This document shows positions 15,401-23,926 of a DNA stretch of 37,353 nucleotides, one piece after another. The notes under the pieces were generated by a model. That model worked only from the letters and a program-made list of their open reading frames with translations, was not told the DNA's origin and made no database searches. Origin of the DNA: an uncultured Granulosicoccaceae bacterium. Its GTDB lineage: Bacteria > Pseudomonadota > Gammaproteobacteria > Granulosicoccales > Granulosicoccaceae. Positions within the stretch are counted from its first letter, which is position 1. Each line of letters opens with the position of its first letter. The stretch lies in contig CAKZUP010000011.1 of assembly GCA_937922945.1 (NCBI GenBank), positions 1 to 37,353 of the forward strand, in the 5' to 3' direction. The position numbers and the translations under genes are program-made.

Positions 15401-17071
15401 ATGCGTCTTTCACACCTTCGAAAATCTTCGCACTTGTCTCTCCTGCTCTGCTGCAGCCTACTTGCCGCTTGTAGTGATTCCGGCAACAACGACAACGATT
15501 CAGTAACCGCCACTGCGGGCAGTGACCTTACCGATCAGGGCACGACTGCCAGTACGCAAGACACCACCGCTGGCACGACAGATACCGCAACAGCTGGCTC
15601 AGCTGAAAACACCACAGGCTCCACGACCACAAACGACAACACCAATACGGAAGACACAACTGCCGGTGCGACAACCGATGCTGCAACAAGCGAAGGCCAA
15701 TCAAATCCTGAGACAACAGAAGGTGGCGCAACAACCGAAGGTACCAGCACACCTGACAGTGCCGAAACAACAGCAGGCACTGGCGAAACCGAACAGACTC
15801 CAGATACCACCACGACAGACACTGACAACAATGAGCCCGTGGAGCTGACCCCGCCGACAAGTTCTGGAAACGATGTCTCTGGTGGTGAAGACGACAGCCC
15901 GACGGCAACCGAATCGGCCTCCCTTGTAGGCCCATTTATAAAAGATACCAACCGCCCGGATGGTCCGCCATCGGTTCCACAAGGGCTCACTCTGCTCATG
16001 GCCGGTGAAGACTTCGTGGAACTCAGCTGGATACCCTCAACGGATGATCAGTCGGTTGAAGGTTATGAAATATACCGAGACGGTGCCCTGCAATACACAA
16101 TTCGAGGTGACACTAATTTTGAATTCGACTATCGCAGCTGGATAACCACCTCTTATATCGATTGTAATTACACGCGTTACACCATATGCGATGCAAACCC
16201 GATTGTGCCTGGCAGTAGCTATGAGTACCGCGTTGCCGCTATTGACAACGAAGGCATGAAGTCAGAATTGTCCGACCCGGTGGTGTTTCAATTGGCGCAA
16301 CGACAATCAGGTGGTGCGGATTTAACAGGTTATGTTCAGGTACTCAATGAAGAGTTTGATGCTGATACGCTCGATCGAACTTATTGGAAAACCTCCCTGC
16401 CATGGGGTCCTGATCAAATCATCAATAGCGAACGCCAATACTTTATGAACCTGTTTGGTAGCGACCCTTTACCGGTGAACCCGTTTGTCATGACAGGCAG
16501 CACCTTACAGATTACCGGCACAGTGACTCCGCCGGAATTACTTGAAAGCGCGAATAACCAGCCGTTTATATCTGGTGTTATATCGACAAAAGATAAATTC
16601 GAAATGACGTACGGCTATGTTGAAATGAGAGCGAAGCTTGCTGGCGGTGATGGCTTTCTGTCTACTTTCTACCTGTTCAATCAGGACTTCGAGAAGAACA
16701 AACCAGAAATTGATGTAATCGAATACATCGGTGGACGCCCTAACGCGGCTTATCAGACCTACCATTACTACGATAGTAATAGAGCCCGTTATTCCGATGG
16801 CGAAAGACACTCCACGCCGACAATGGAATCACCGGTAGTCAATTTGAGTGCCGACTTTCACACCTACAGTGTGCTATGGGAGCCTGGCTTAATTGTTTGG
16901 TACATCGACGGAACAGAAGTGCGCCGCCTCACTGGTGTACGCGTATCGGATGAACCCATGAACATTATTGCTCAACTGGTGGTTGGTAGCGAATGGATCG
17001 GTGAGCCCGACCCATCTGCATTACCTAAAGTACTCGAAATAGATTACATCAAGGCGTGGCAGAAGCAGTAG
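15401..17071 (+). CDS. GH16 family glycoside hydrolase lipoprotein with Thr-rich linker and FnIII domain
   Basis: 556 residues. The N-terminal signal ends in lipobox LAAC (Cys24) followed by Ser, so an outer-membrane lipoprotein is likely. Residues ~25-170 are a low-complexity Thr/Ala/Gly/Glu/Asp linker. About 190-295 is a fibronectin type III domain (PSVPQGLTLLMAGEDFVELS, VEGYEIYRDG, YEYRVAAIDNEG). From ~315 to the end is a GH16 domain, with catalytic motif EIDVIE (Glu436, Asp438, Glu441), the beta-bulge form found in laminarinase-type enzymes. It probably cuts beta-1,3-glucan or a related marine polysaccharide at the cell surface. It stands alone, with no adjacent TonB-dependent transporter. 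Substrate is inferred from the motif class only. Confidence 0.9.
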   Translation: MRLSHLRKSSHLSLLLCCSLLAACSDSGNNDNDSVTATAGSDLTDQGTTASTQDTTAGTTDTATAGSAENTTGSTTTNDNTNTEDTTAGATTDAATSEGQSNPETTEGGATTEGTSTPDSAETTAGTGETEQTPDTTTTDTDNNEPVELTPPTSSGNDVSGGEDDSPTATESASLVGPFIKDTNRPDGPPSVPQGLTLLMAGEDFVELSWIPSTDDQSVEGYEIYRDGALQYTIRGDTNFEFDYRSWITTSYIDCNYTRYTICDANPIVPGSSYEYRVAAIDNEGMKSELSDPVVFQLAQRQSGGADLTGYVQVLNEEFDADTLDRTYWKTSLPWGPDQIINSERQYFMNLFGSDPLPVNPFVMTGSTLQITGTVTPPELLESANNQPFISGVISTKDKFEMTYGYVEMRAKLAGGDGFLSTFYLFNQDFEKNKPEIDVIEYIGGRPNAAYQTYHYYDSNRARYSDGERHSTPTMESPVVNLSADFHTYSVLWEPGLIVWYIDGTEVRRLTGVRVSDEPMNIIAQLVVGSEWIGEPDPSALPKVLEIDYIKAWQKQ

Positions 17072-17211
17072 TCAAACGCCGGCACGTGTATTCTGCAACA
17101 CACCCCGACTGTGTATAAAGAGCTTGCGTCAAGGATGACGCTACTTAAACGTTGAAACACACGTAAATTCGAGCAAACACAACGTCATTGTTATGCTCCT
17201 AAAACTAAACC

Positions 17212-18699
17212 TCAGCTAGTTGCTGGGGATTGCGCAGAATCCAATAGCGCATCGATATCCAACGCTGCTTCAAGCCCGTTAGCCAGCTCGTCCAACGCAT
17301 TTTCCACCATTGTATCGAACTGCAGCTCGCTTGCAGCACCTCGCTTTATAGATTCAAGCCAGTGTGAACGAAAGGCATCACTACTAAAAACACCGTGAAG
17401 ATAAGTGCCTTGCACCTGAGCGTTCAGACTGCTCGCACCATCCTGTTTATCTCCAAGCAAAAATAGCGGCCGCTCGCAATCTGCCCCTGTTGTTACACCT
17501 GCGTGAATTTCATAGCCTGATACGGGGTGTTGACTCGCATAACAAACACCGCTAACGGGTGATGTGCGTTTTTCACCTTGCATCGTTGTTTCCACATTGA
17601 GCAAACCCAAACCGGCGATTGATCGCGCAGCACCATCCACCCCATCGGGATCGTGAATGGCTTTTCCAAGAAGCTGATATCCGCCACACAGTCCAAGTAC
17701 GCGTCCACCAGCGCGAACAATCGCCTTAATATCGTGGTGCCACCCTTGCGCCTCAAGAAACGCCATATCCCCAATGGTCGACTTGGTACCCGGGATAATC
17801 ACAACGTCAGTATCTAGCGGAATAGGTGTGCCCGGTGGTACAAAGACAAGGGTCACGTTGGTTTCTGTTCTAAGCGGGTCGAGGTCATCGAAATTGGCAA
17901 TACGCGAAAGCATGGGCACTGCAATGTGGATAGTTTGATCTGCACGTTGCTGCTGCCCAGACCAGTCATCCAACACAACGGCATCTTCCTGAGGTAATTT
18001 CAGCGCACTGGAAAGCCAAGGCACAACGCCCATACAAGGCCAACCGGTTATGGATTCCAGCATCACAATACCGTCTTCAAACAGAGCGGGGTCGCCACGA
18101 AAGCGATTGATAACAAAGTGCTTGATTAACGCTGCATCAGCCGGATCGATAACGTGTTGCGTGCCGGCTATGGCTGCGATCACACCACCGCGATCGATAT
18201 CGCCAACCAAACAAACCGGCGCGTTCACCGCCCGAGCGAACCCCATATTGGCTATGTCATGCGCACGTAAGTTTATTTCAGCCGGACTACCGGCACCTTC
18301 TACCAGCACCAGATCGTATTGCTTATTTAATCGCGAAAAACTCTCAAGTACCGCCTGTTTAAGGTGTGCACGCTGTTGCGTCATGTAGTCACTGGCGGAT
18401 GTGATGTTCAGCACTTTGCCATGTACAACCACTTGAGCTGTGCGATCACTCTGAGGTTTGAGCAAGACGGGATTAAAATCAACGTGCGGGTCCAATCCAC
18501 AGGCTCGTGCCTGCAAGGCTTGCGCCCGACCGACTTCACCACCTTCAGGACAGGCAGCCGCGTTGTTGGACATATTCTGAGGTTTAAATGGCGCAACGCT
18601 CAGACCTCGTCTTGTCGCAATTCTACAGAGCCCTGCAACCAATGTGGACTTACCAACATCAGAGCCCGTGCCCTGAAACATAAGTACCTTTGATGACAT
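17212..18699 (-). CDS. cobQ: Cobyric acid synthase (glutamine-hydrolysing)
   Basis: 495 residues. The N-terminal dethiobiotin-synthetase-like ATPase domain has P-loop GTGSDVGKST (10-19), FKPQNMSNNAA, LVEGAGSPAEINL and GDIDRGGV. The C-terminal class I-like glutamine amidotransferase domain has nucleophile Cys338 in GLCGGYQLLG and His435 in TYLHGVF. It amidates side chains b, d, e and g of adenosylcobyrinic acid a,c-diamide, using glutamine and ATP, in B12 synthesis. No other cobalamin gene is in the window, and I see no cobalamin riboswitch in the short upstream gap. It lies 54 bases after uraD on the same strand, so shared transcription is possible. Confidence 0.96.
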   Translation of the reverse strand: MSSKVLMFQGTGSDVGKSTLVAGLCRIATRRGLSVAPFKPQNMSNNAAACPEGGEVGRAQALQARACGLDPHVDFNPVLLKPQSDRTAQVVVHGKVLNITSASDYMTQQRAHLKQAVLESFSRLNKQYDLVLVEGAGSPAEINLRAHDIANMGFARAVNAPVCLVGDIDRGGVIAAIAGTQHVIDPADAALIKHFVINRFRGDPALFEDGIVMLESITGWPCMGVVPWLSSALKLPQEDAVVLDDWSGQQQRADQTIHIAVPMLSRIANFDDLDPLRTETNVTLVFVPPGTPIPLDTDVVIIPGTKSTIGDMAFLEAQGWHHDIKAIVRAGGRVLGLCGGYQLLGKAIHDPDGVDGAARSIAGLGLLNVETTMQGEKRTSPVSGVCYASQHPVSGYEIHAGVTTGADCERPLFLLGDKQDGASSLNAQVQGTYLHGVFSSDAFRSHWLESIKRGAASELQFDTMVENALDELANGLEAALDIDALLDSAQSPATS

Positions 18700-18753
18700 A
18701 ACGAGCCTTAAACGAGAACTGACGGATTAGAAAGCTTCAATAAAAGCTGGTGA

Positions 18754-19293
18754 CTACTTGTTAAACAAAGCCTGCAAACGCAGTTTGGCTATTTTGTTTA
18801 TTTCACCCAGCGCAGTATCAAATTCCACATCGACGCTGTTTTCAATTCTTTGCTCGAATGCAGCCAGAATCAAATGTCGATTACTGCCCTTCACGGCCAT
18901 AATAAAAGGAAAATTGAACTTGGCTTTGTAAGCATTATTCAGTTGGTGAAAACGTGCCAGTTCTTCCGTAGTGCACTGATCCAGCCCGGCACTGGCCTGC
19001 TCATCATTGGATTCGTCGGTAAGATCACCCGCAGCGGCAGCTTTACCGGCCAAGTCTGGATGAGCGCAAATGAGTGCCAGTTTTTCATCTTTGTTTGCCG
19101 ACGCCAGTGTATCGGCCATGGCTTGAGCTAAACCGGGCAGACTGTCTAACTGCGTGCCTAGCCCGGCATCGTGAGTACGCGCAGCTACCCATGGTGAATG
19201 CTCGTAGACTGCACCGAATGTTTCCACAAACTGGGTTTTCGATAAACTGCTGGGCCTCTGCCCAAGCGCCAGGTTTTCTGGTGATATACTCAT
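18754..19293 (-). CDS. uraD: OHCU decarboxylase (ureide pathway)
   Basis: 179 residues. Family motifs are present: catalytic His78 in LICAHPDLAGKAA, the SNDEQASAGL loop and the FNFPFIMAVKG strand. The enzyme decarboxylates 2-oxo-4-hydroxy-4-carboxy-5-ureidoimidazoline to S-allantoin, the last step of urate oxidation. No urate oxidase, HIU hydrolase or allantoinase lies in the window, so its partners must be elsewhere. It is downstream of otnI on the same strand, separated by a repeat-bearing 128-bp gap. Confidence 0.94.
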   Translation of the reverse strand: MSISPENLALGQRPSSLSKTQFVETFGAVYEHSPWVAARTHDAGLGTQLDSLPGLAQAMADTLASANKDEKLALICAHPDLAGKAAAAGDLTDESNDEQASAGLDQCTTEELARFHQLNNAYKAKFNFPFIMAVKGSNRHLILAAFEQRIENSVDVEFDTALGEINKIAKLRLQALFNK

Positions 19294-19390
19294 GCCGATA
19301 GTATCCCACGCATTAAGCCTTGCCCGCCTGATTCAATGATCAACAGGCTTTTTACCAATCCTTTTACAGTTAACACGCTTTAGACAACCC

Positions 19391-19446
19391 TATTTAACCA
19401 ACGCTATTTAACCAACATTATTCAACCAACTTTATTTAACCAACCG
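19391..19446. repeat. Four-copy 14-bp tandem repeat spanning the otnI stop codon
   Basis: Units TATTTAACCAACGC, TATTTAACCAACAT, TATTCAACCAACTT and TATTTAACCAACCG occupy 19391-19404, 19405-19418, 19419-19432 and 19433-19446. Read on the minus strand, the first copy encodes the last residues of OtnI (GWLNKVG) and the rest follow the stop. The unit is not a multiple of three, so added copies shift frame and meet stops. Confidence 0.92.
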
Positions 19447-20186
19447 AGAGAATCCTCAGTGGTGCCCTTCGGTTTGTACTCAGCACCCAACGGCATAGCG
19501 TACCCTTGAGAGTCTATGTAGTTAAACAGATAGTTGAAATCATTCTCACCAGTACCCGGCGGTCCACGATCTGGGACTGCGGCAAATTGAACGTGCCCGA
19601 TATGGCTTCGGTGATGAGTAAATAGTCTGCTGACATTACCTTGCATGGTTTGCACGTGGTAGATGTCAAACATGAGTTTTAGCTTCTCGCTGTTTAAGGT
19701 CTTTATTATTGCCTCAGCCTGAACCGTGGTAGAAAGAAAATAGTCAGGCGCATCGATGTTATTCAATGGCTCAATTAATATCGAGACCGGCAATTGGGCA
19801 ACCTTATCTAGAGCATACGTCAGGTTTTTCAAAAATTGCTCATGCGCCTCAGCGCCCTGAGCAAAACCTGCCATGACATGAACATTTGGCGTGCCAATTT
19901 GCATGGCATAGTCGATTGCCTCATCGATATGAGCACGAGCTTCGGCTTCTCTTCCGGGTACGGACGCTAGACCATTCTGCCCTTTGTCGATATCACCGCG
20001 AGCCGTGTTTAAACCGAGCATAGACATACCCGTATCTGATAATGCAGCTTTTACATCATCCGGGTTAACGTCGAAAGGCCAATGACACTCAACCGCATCA
20101 AACCCTGCGCGTTTGGCCGCAACGATAGCATCGGGTAGTGACAATTCAGTCCAAAGAAAACCGAGATTGGCGGAAAACTGTGTCAT
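19422..20186 (-). CDS. otnI: 2-oxo-tetronate isomerase (hydroxypyruvate isomerase family)
   Basis: 254 residues, xylose-isomerase-like TIM barrel of the Hyi/OtnI family: NLGFLWTELSLPDAIVAAKR, GFDAVECHWPF, NVHVMAG, ILIEPLNNIDAPDYFL (metal Glu), KLMFDIYHVQTMQGN, GHVQFAAVPDRGPPGTGE, and LGAEYKPKG (second metal Glu). OtnI interconverts 2-oxo- and 3-oxo-tetronate in L-threonate and D-erythronate catabolism; glyoxylate-pathway Hyi has the same fold, and the adjacent otnK and ltnD decide the name. The last residues were shaped by the 14-bp repeat, so the C-terminus may differ from relatives. Confidence 0.88.
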   Translation of the reverse strand: MTQFSANLGFLWTELSLPDAIVAAKRAGFDAVECHWPFDVNPDDVKAALSDTGMSMLGLNTARGDIDKGQNGLASVPGREAEARAHIDEAIDYAMQIGTPNVHVMAGFAQGAEAHEQFLKNLTYALDKVAQLPVSILIEPLNNIDAPDYFLSTTVQAEAIIKTLNSEKLKLMFDIYHVQTMQGNVSRLFTHHRSHIGHVQFAAVPDRGPPGTGENDFNYLFNYIDSQGYAMPLGAEYKPKGTTEDSLGWLNKVG

Positions 20187-20244
20187 ACGAATCCTGCGTT
20201 AAGTTAAACTAAATTAATTCTGCTAACGGGCCAAAACCACTAGA

Positions 20245-20280
20245 TAGTCAGCATGGCATAGTTAGCACGGCGTAGTCAGC
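20245..20280. repeat. 14-bp imperfect tandem repeat at the otnK stop codon
   Basis: TAGTCAGCATGGCA (20245-20258), TAGTTAGCACGGCG (20259-20272) and a partial third copy TAGTCAGC (20273-20280). The partial copy overlaps the otnK stop (20276-20278). The same unit length and position relative to a stop codon as in otnI, but an unrelated sequence. Confidence 0.8.
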
Positions 20281-21541
20281 TAATCTGGGCATTCAGCACG
20301 TCGGCTGCTTTGGCAAAAAAATCTGTTGAGCCGAAATTACCGGACTTCAGCGCAAGCACGAGACTATCGTTAGCACGAAGCGCAGGTACTCCAGGATCGA
20401 TTTCAGGCCCAATACTTAACGAACCCAGCGATAAGGCTTCAACCACAGCGCCAGAAGTTTCCCCCCCGGCTGTGATGATTTTCGTTACTCCCGATGCAAC
20501 GAGTTGCAGCGCCAGATCTGAGAAAAAGCGTTCCAGTGCATCTGAACAGGTAGCTTGCGTGTACTTACCTTGCGTTATAGCCACTTCTGCAGGGTCGGCC
20601 GAACTGTACACCAACGGAATTGCGTTTTGCTGTAACACCCATTCGCATGTTGCATCGACTGTAGCAGTGCGATCGATCACAGCGTCGGCGGTAATTTGTA
20701 AAACCGGATTCGTTTGCGCATGGTGATGAACCTGTTCACGCGTTGCAATGGAACAAGAGCCAGATAACACCACGCACTGCCCTTGTAATCCTTCCCATTC
20801 TGTTTCTTTGCGCTGCATATCACCTGAAGCCATAAAGTTCAACGGCAAGCCCAACGCTACGCCGGAACCCCCGGTAATGAGTTTTAACTGTTTGGCCGCT
20901 TTGCCTATCTCGATGAGGTCTTTATCGTCTATAGCATCGGTTACGATAAAGCGATGGCCCGCAGCGTCTTCATGCTTCAATTTTTCAGCAATCGCTTCTG
21001 CTCCTTGCTGAATAGTGGGGTACGCAACATGCCCAACACTTTCTTCGCATTGAGATTGCATGACACGACGAATATCGGCATCGGTCATGGGCGTTATAGG
21101 ATGATTCTGCATGCCACTTTCATTTAATAGACAATCGTTGACGAACAGATGCCCCATATAAATTGATCGCCCAGCACCTGGAAAAGCCGGGCAGACAATA
21201 ACTTGCTTTGCATCCAATGCATCGGCCAGCGCCTCTGCAACGGGTCCGATGTTGCCTTTTTCGGTGCTATCGAAGGTTGAGCAGTATTTGAAAAAAATCT
21301 GCCTACAGCCTTGTTTGCACAGCCATTCCAATGCTTCGAGTGATTGGCGTATTGCGTCTTCCACTGGAATTGAGCGGGACTTAATCGCCACAACACCGGC
21401 TTCAACGCCTGAGTCTGACGATGCGATACCAGAGCTGCTTGGTGTCCCTGAATAAAGTGTTGTTCGCATGCCCTGCTTAGCCAACGTATTCGCCAGATCG
21501 CTGGAGCCTGTAAAGTCGTCACCGATACACCCTAACAACAT
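20276..21541 (-). CDS. otnK: 3-oxo-tetronate kinase (four-carbon acid sugar kinase)
   Basis: 421 residues of the two-domain four-carbon acid sugar kinase (formerly DUF1537) family: N-terminal GCIGDDFTGSSDLANTLAKQ, KYCSTFDSTEKGNIG and CPAFPGAGRSIYMGHLFVND; C-terminal nucleotide domain with LSGSCSIATREQ, TAGGETSGAVVEAL and ALKSGNFGS. OtnK phosphorylates 3-oxo-tetronate at O4 with ATP. It starts two bases after the ltnD stop, so the two are co-translated. The next step, decarboxylation by OtnC, has no gene in the window. Confidence 0.93.
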   Translation of the reverse strand: MLLGCIGDDFTGSSDLANTLAKQGMRTTLYSGTPSSSGIASSDSGVEAGVVAIKSRSIPVEDAIRQSLEALEWLCKQGCRQIFFKYCSTFDSTEKGNIGPVAEALADALDAKQVIVCPAFPGAGRSIYMGHLFVNDCLLNESGMQNHPITPMTDADIRRVMQSQCEESVGHVAYPTIQQGAEAIAEKLKHEDAAGHRFIVTDAIDDKDLIEIGKAAKQLKLITGGSGVALGLPLNFMASGDMQRKETEWEGLQGQCVVLSGSCSIATREQVHHHAQTNPVLQITADAVIDRTATVDATCEWVLQQNAIPLVYSSADPAEVAITQGKYTQATCSDALERFFSDLALQLVASGVTKIITAGGETSGAVVEALSLGSLSIGPEIDPGVPALRANDSLVLALKSGNFGSTDFFAKAADVLNAQIS

Positions 21542-21543
21542 GA

Positions 21544-22431
21544 CTATTCTCCAGGTAAAGTGAGGCCAGCTTGGCGCGCATACACCTTTGCAACAGCGGC
21601 ATCGTCTTCCTGTCCTAATCCCATTTGTGCTGCGCTTTTGTATTGGTCTAAAGCGGATTGGGTAACCGGTGCATCGAAGTTAGCGGTTTGTGCGATATCC
21701 AATACGATGCCTAAATCTTTCAACCAAATATTAACCGCGGAGTGAGGCGTATAATCGCCATCTATAATGTGTGGTGCACGGTTTTCCAACATCCAGCTAG
21801 TGCCAGCACATTGCGAGATGACCTGAAGAAATTTCTCTGGTTGCACACCTTGCGTTATACCAAATGTGATGGCTTCAGCCATCGCCGCAATGTGCACACC
21901 GGCCAGTAACTGGTTTACCGATTTCATTGCAGAACCAGAGCCTGCGCCATCACCGAGCTCGAACACGGTTTCGGCCATTGCGTTGAGCGTTGGTCTGGCA
22001 GCATCAAATGCATTCTGGGTACCCGAAGCCATAACAGATAGCGCGCCTTCAGCAGCTTTTTTCGACCCGCCGGATATTGGCGCATCGAGATACAAAACGT
22101 CATGCTCCAAACAGCGCGATTCCATATCGCGTGCGAAGGCCGGAGACACCGTCGCGCATGCTATAACAACCGCTCCAGCAGGTAGCTTGGGTACAATTCC
22201 ATTGTCTCCAAACAAAACGTCTTCGGTTTGAGCCGCATTGAGTACAACCAAAACAGCCGAGTTCAGTTCTGCCACAATGGAATCGATGGGTTCAGACTGG
22301 CCACCTTCAGCAACAAACTGCTCTTCAGCCTTTTTGTTGACATCGTAGCCGTTGACGATAGCGCCCGACTTTAACACTGACTTGGCGATACCGAAGCCCA
22401 TGGAACCGAGACCGAAAATAGCTGTTTTCAT
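21544..22431 (-). CDS. ltnD: L-threonate dehydrogenase (beta-hydroxyacid dehydrogenase family)
   Basis: 295 residues from ATG at 22431 (MKTAIFGLGSMGFGIAKSVL), the usual Rossmann start GLGSMG. A TTG ten codons upstream is in frame but overlaps the probable transcription start. Other family motifs: LDAPISGGSKKAAEGALSVM (substrate site), the catalytic Lys in GSAMKSVNQLLAGVHIAAMA and WLKDLGIVLD. LtnD oxidises L-threonate to 2-oxo-tetronate with NAD+. Its neighbours otnK and otnI confirm the pathway. It is the first gene of the cluster, with a promoter at 22466-22493. Confidence 0.92.
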   Translation of the reverse strand: MKTAIFGLGSMGFGIAKSVLKSGAIVNGYDVNKKAEEQFVAEGGQSEPIDSIVAELNSAVLVVLNAAQTEDVLFGDNGIVPKLPAGAVVIACATVSPAFARDMESRCLEHDVLYLDAPISGGSKKAAEGALSVMASGTQNAFDAARPTLNAMAETVFELGDGAGSGSAMKSVNQLLAGVHIAAMAEAITFGITQGVQPEKFLQVISQCAGTSWMLENRAPHIIDGDYTPHSAVNIWLKDLGIVLDIAQTANFDAPVTQSALDQYKSAAQMGLGQEDDAAVAKVYARQAGLTLPGE

Positions 22432-22465
22432 CGTGATTTGACTCAATGCGCAGATACCCAATCAT

Positions 22466-22493
22466 ATCCTAAAATACAGTGTCATTAGGTCAA
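22466..22493 (-). promoter_or_regulatory. Probable promoter of ltnD-otnK-otnI
   Basis: Minus strand: -35 TTGACC (22488-22493, five of six), 16-bp spacer, -10 TAGGAT (22466-22471). Transcription would begin near 22459, which supports ATG 22431 over the upstream TTG at 22461 as the ltnD start. Confidence 0.5.
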
Positions 22494-22601
22494 AACACCC
22501 TATCCTATCGTTGGTTGTACCCAAAAAAGCAGTGTTTGAAAGTAGCATAGCGTTTAATGTGGCTTAGTCGCGTACCCATGAAATCAACAGAGGAAGCATC
22601 A

Positions 22602-23141
22602 GTGAAATTCCCTGCTTTGCATGTTGCTATTGAATTTGCAACTCATGCACACTTTGGCCAAGATCGAAAATACACAGAAATCCCGTACATCTCTCACCCC
22701 ATCAATGTGATGGAAATTGTGCGCACTGTCACCGATGATGAACACATGCTCATTGCCGCAGTGTTGCATGATGTGGTTGAAGACACACCCACTACCATCG
22801 AGCAGATCAATGCAAAGTTCGGCGAGCAAGTGGCGTTGCTGGTAGCCGATTTAACCGATGTATCAAAATCCACAGACGGCAATAGAGAACAGCGTAAAAA
22901 GAAAGATAGAGAACACACTGCCAGTGCATGCCCCGATGCAAAAACCATTAAGCTTGCAGACCTTATTCATAACGCTGAATCGATCGTTAGACACGATGAA
23001 CACTTTGCCAAGGTGTTCATGCGTGAGAAACAGGCATTACTGCAGGTGCTAAAAGAAGGCAATGAACAATTATGGGAAAGAGCACACGCGGCCTTACAGG
23101 AGTATCAGAACAATCTACTACAAGATCAACTGGCCAAATAA
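22602..23141 (+). CDS. Small HD-domain hydrolase of the SpoT/MESH1 type
   Basis: 179 residues if started at GTG 22602, which has AGAGGAAG at ideal distance; ATGs at 22557 and 22578 are in frame but lack one. The metal/catalytic set of MESH1-like (p)ppGpp hydrolases is visible: H32 (ISHP), H56-D57 and E60-D61 (LHDVVEDT), D120 (KLADLIHN). There is no synthetase, TGS or ACT domain, so it is a small alarmone hydrolase class member; some relatives dephosphorylate NADPH. Cytoplasmic and monocistronic, divergent from ltnD and convergent with the nucleosidase gene. The substrate class is inferred from the family. Confidence 0.88.
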   Translation: MKFPALHVAIEFATHAHFGQDRKYTEIPYISHPINVMEIVRTVTDDEHMLIAAVLHDVVEDTPTTIEQINAKFGEQVALLVADLTDVSKSTDGNREQRKKKDREHTASACPDAKTIKLADLIHNAESIVRHDEHFAKVFMREKQALLQVLKEGNEQLWERAHAALQEYQNNLLQDQLAK

Positions 23142-23176
23142 GCGGGTGTTGGTAAAGTCTGGGCGATTAAAGATTG

Positions 23177-23926
23177 TTAAAGGGATTCGATAAACCGTTT
23201 AATAATGCCAAGCGAATACTGGCTTGCCACACGTTCCACAAACACCGGAAAATCTATAGCGGCAGCTTCATCTGCCGAGTCTGATATTGTTCTTACAACC
23301 GAAAAAGGTACATCGAATTCTGCACACACTTGCGCCACGGCACCGCCTTCCATTTCGACACAAAGCACATCAGGCAAGCGCTGGCGTAGATCGTCGACTC
23401 GCTCAGAACTGGAAATGAATTGGTCTCCACTGGCAATACCACCAACCAGGCATTGCCTGTCTACCAGCGATAGTGAGCGACGGTATGTTTCATCAACCAT
23501 CGATTCCAGATCGTTGGCAAGAAAAGCTTTCGCGGCCAATTCAAGTTGATGCACTCTTCCAGCACTTGACGGCATGGAATCAACGTTTAATAGAGGAATG
23601 GTGTGTCTCGGCAATATCGGTCTCACATCCATGTCATGCTGGTACAGGCGATTGCCGATGACGATATCGCCAATGCGCAGTTTCTCAGAGATTGCTCCGG
23701 CGACACCTGTAAACACAATTTCACTGGCGCCGAACTCGGTAATTAGTACGGTTACGGTACTCGCGGCAGCGACTTTCCCCCAATGCGAGAACACCACGAC
23801 AACTTCTTGACCAAACAATTCTCCGCAATGGTAAGACCGGCTGCCTATATTTTTGGTCTTTACATTTTTTAGTGAGGCGCTGAGTAAGGTATTTTCCTCC
23901 CGCATCGCACTCAGTATCGCCAACAT
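23177..23926 (-). CDS. mtnN: 5'-methylthioadenosine/S-adenosylhomocysteine nucleosidase
   Basis: 249 residues from ATG 23926, which has AAGGG seven bases upstream; a TTG 11 codons earlier lacks support. Key parts of the nucleoside phosphorylase-like fold: MLAILSAMREE (Glu11, equivalent to the E. coli base-contacting Glu12), FTGVAGAI, the ribose-binding CVEMEGGAVAQVC, and the catalytic Asp216 in RTISDSADE. It hydrolyses MTA, SAH and 5'-deoxyadenosine to adenine plus the thio-ribose. It is slightly longer than typical enzymes (~230), with extra residues around SLSLVDRQ. Confidence 0.93.
   Translation of the reverse strand: MLAILSAMREENTLLSASLKNVKTKNIGSRSYHCGELFGQEVVVVFSHWGKVAAASTVTVLITEFGASEIVFTGVAGAISEKLRIGDIVIGNRLYQHDMDVRPILPRHTIPLLNVDSMPSSAGRVHQLELAAKAFLANDLESMVDETYRRSLSLVDRQCLVGGIASGDQFISSSERVDDLRQRLPDVLCVEMEGGAVAQVCAEFDVPFSVVRTISDSADEAAAIDFPVFVERVASQYSLGIIKRFIESL

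Noticed and set aside
17126..17141. Terminator between the GH16 and cobQ genes
   Set aside because: GCGTCA/TGACGC forms a 6-bp hairpin but no T-run follows on either strand.
18700..18753. Cobalamin riboswitch before cobQ
   Set aside because: The gap is only 54 bases, too short for the element, and no B12-box-like sequence is visible.
19391..19446. CRISPR array
   Set aside because: The 14-bp units are directly adjacent, with no spacers and no cas genes; this is a simple tandem repeat.
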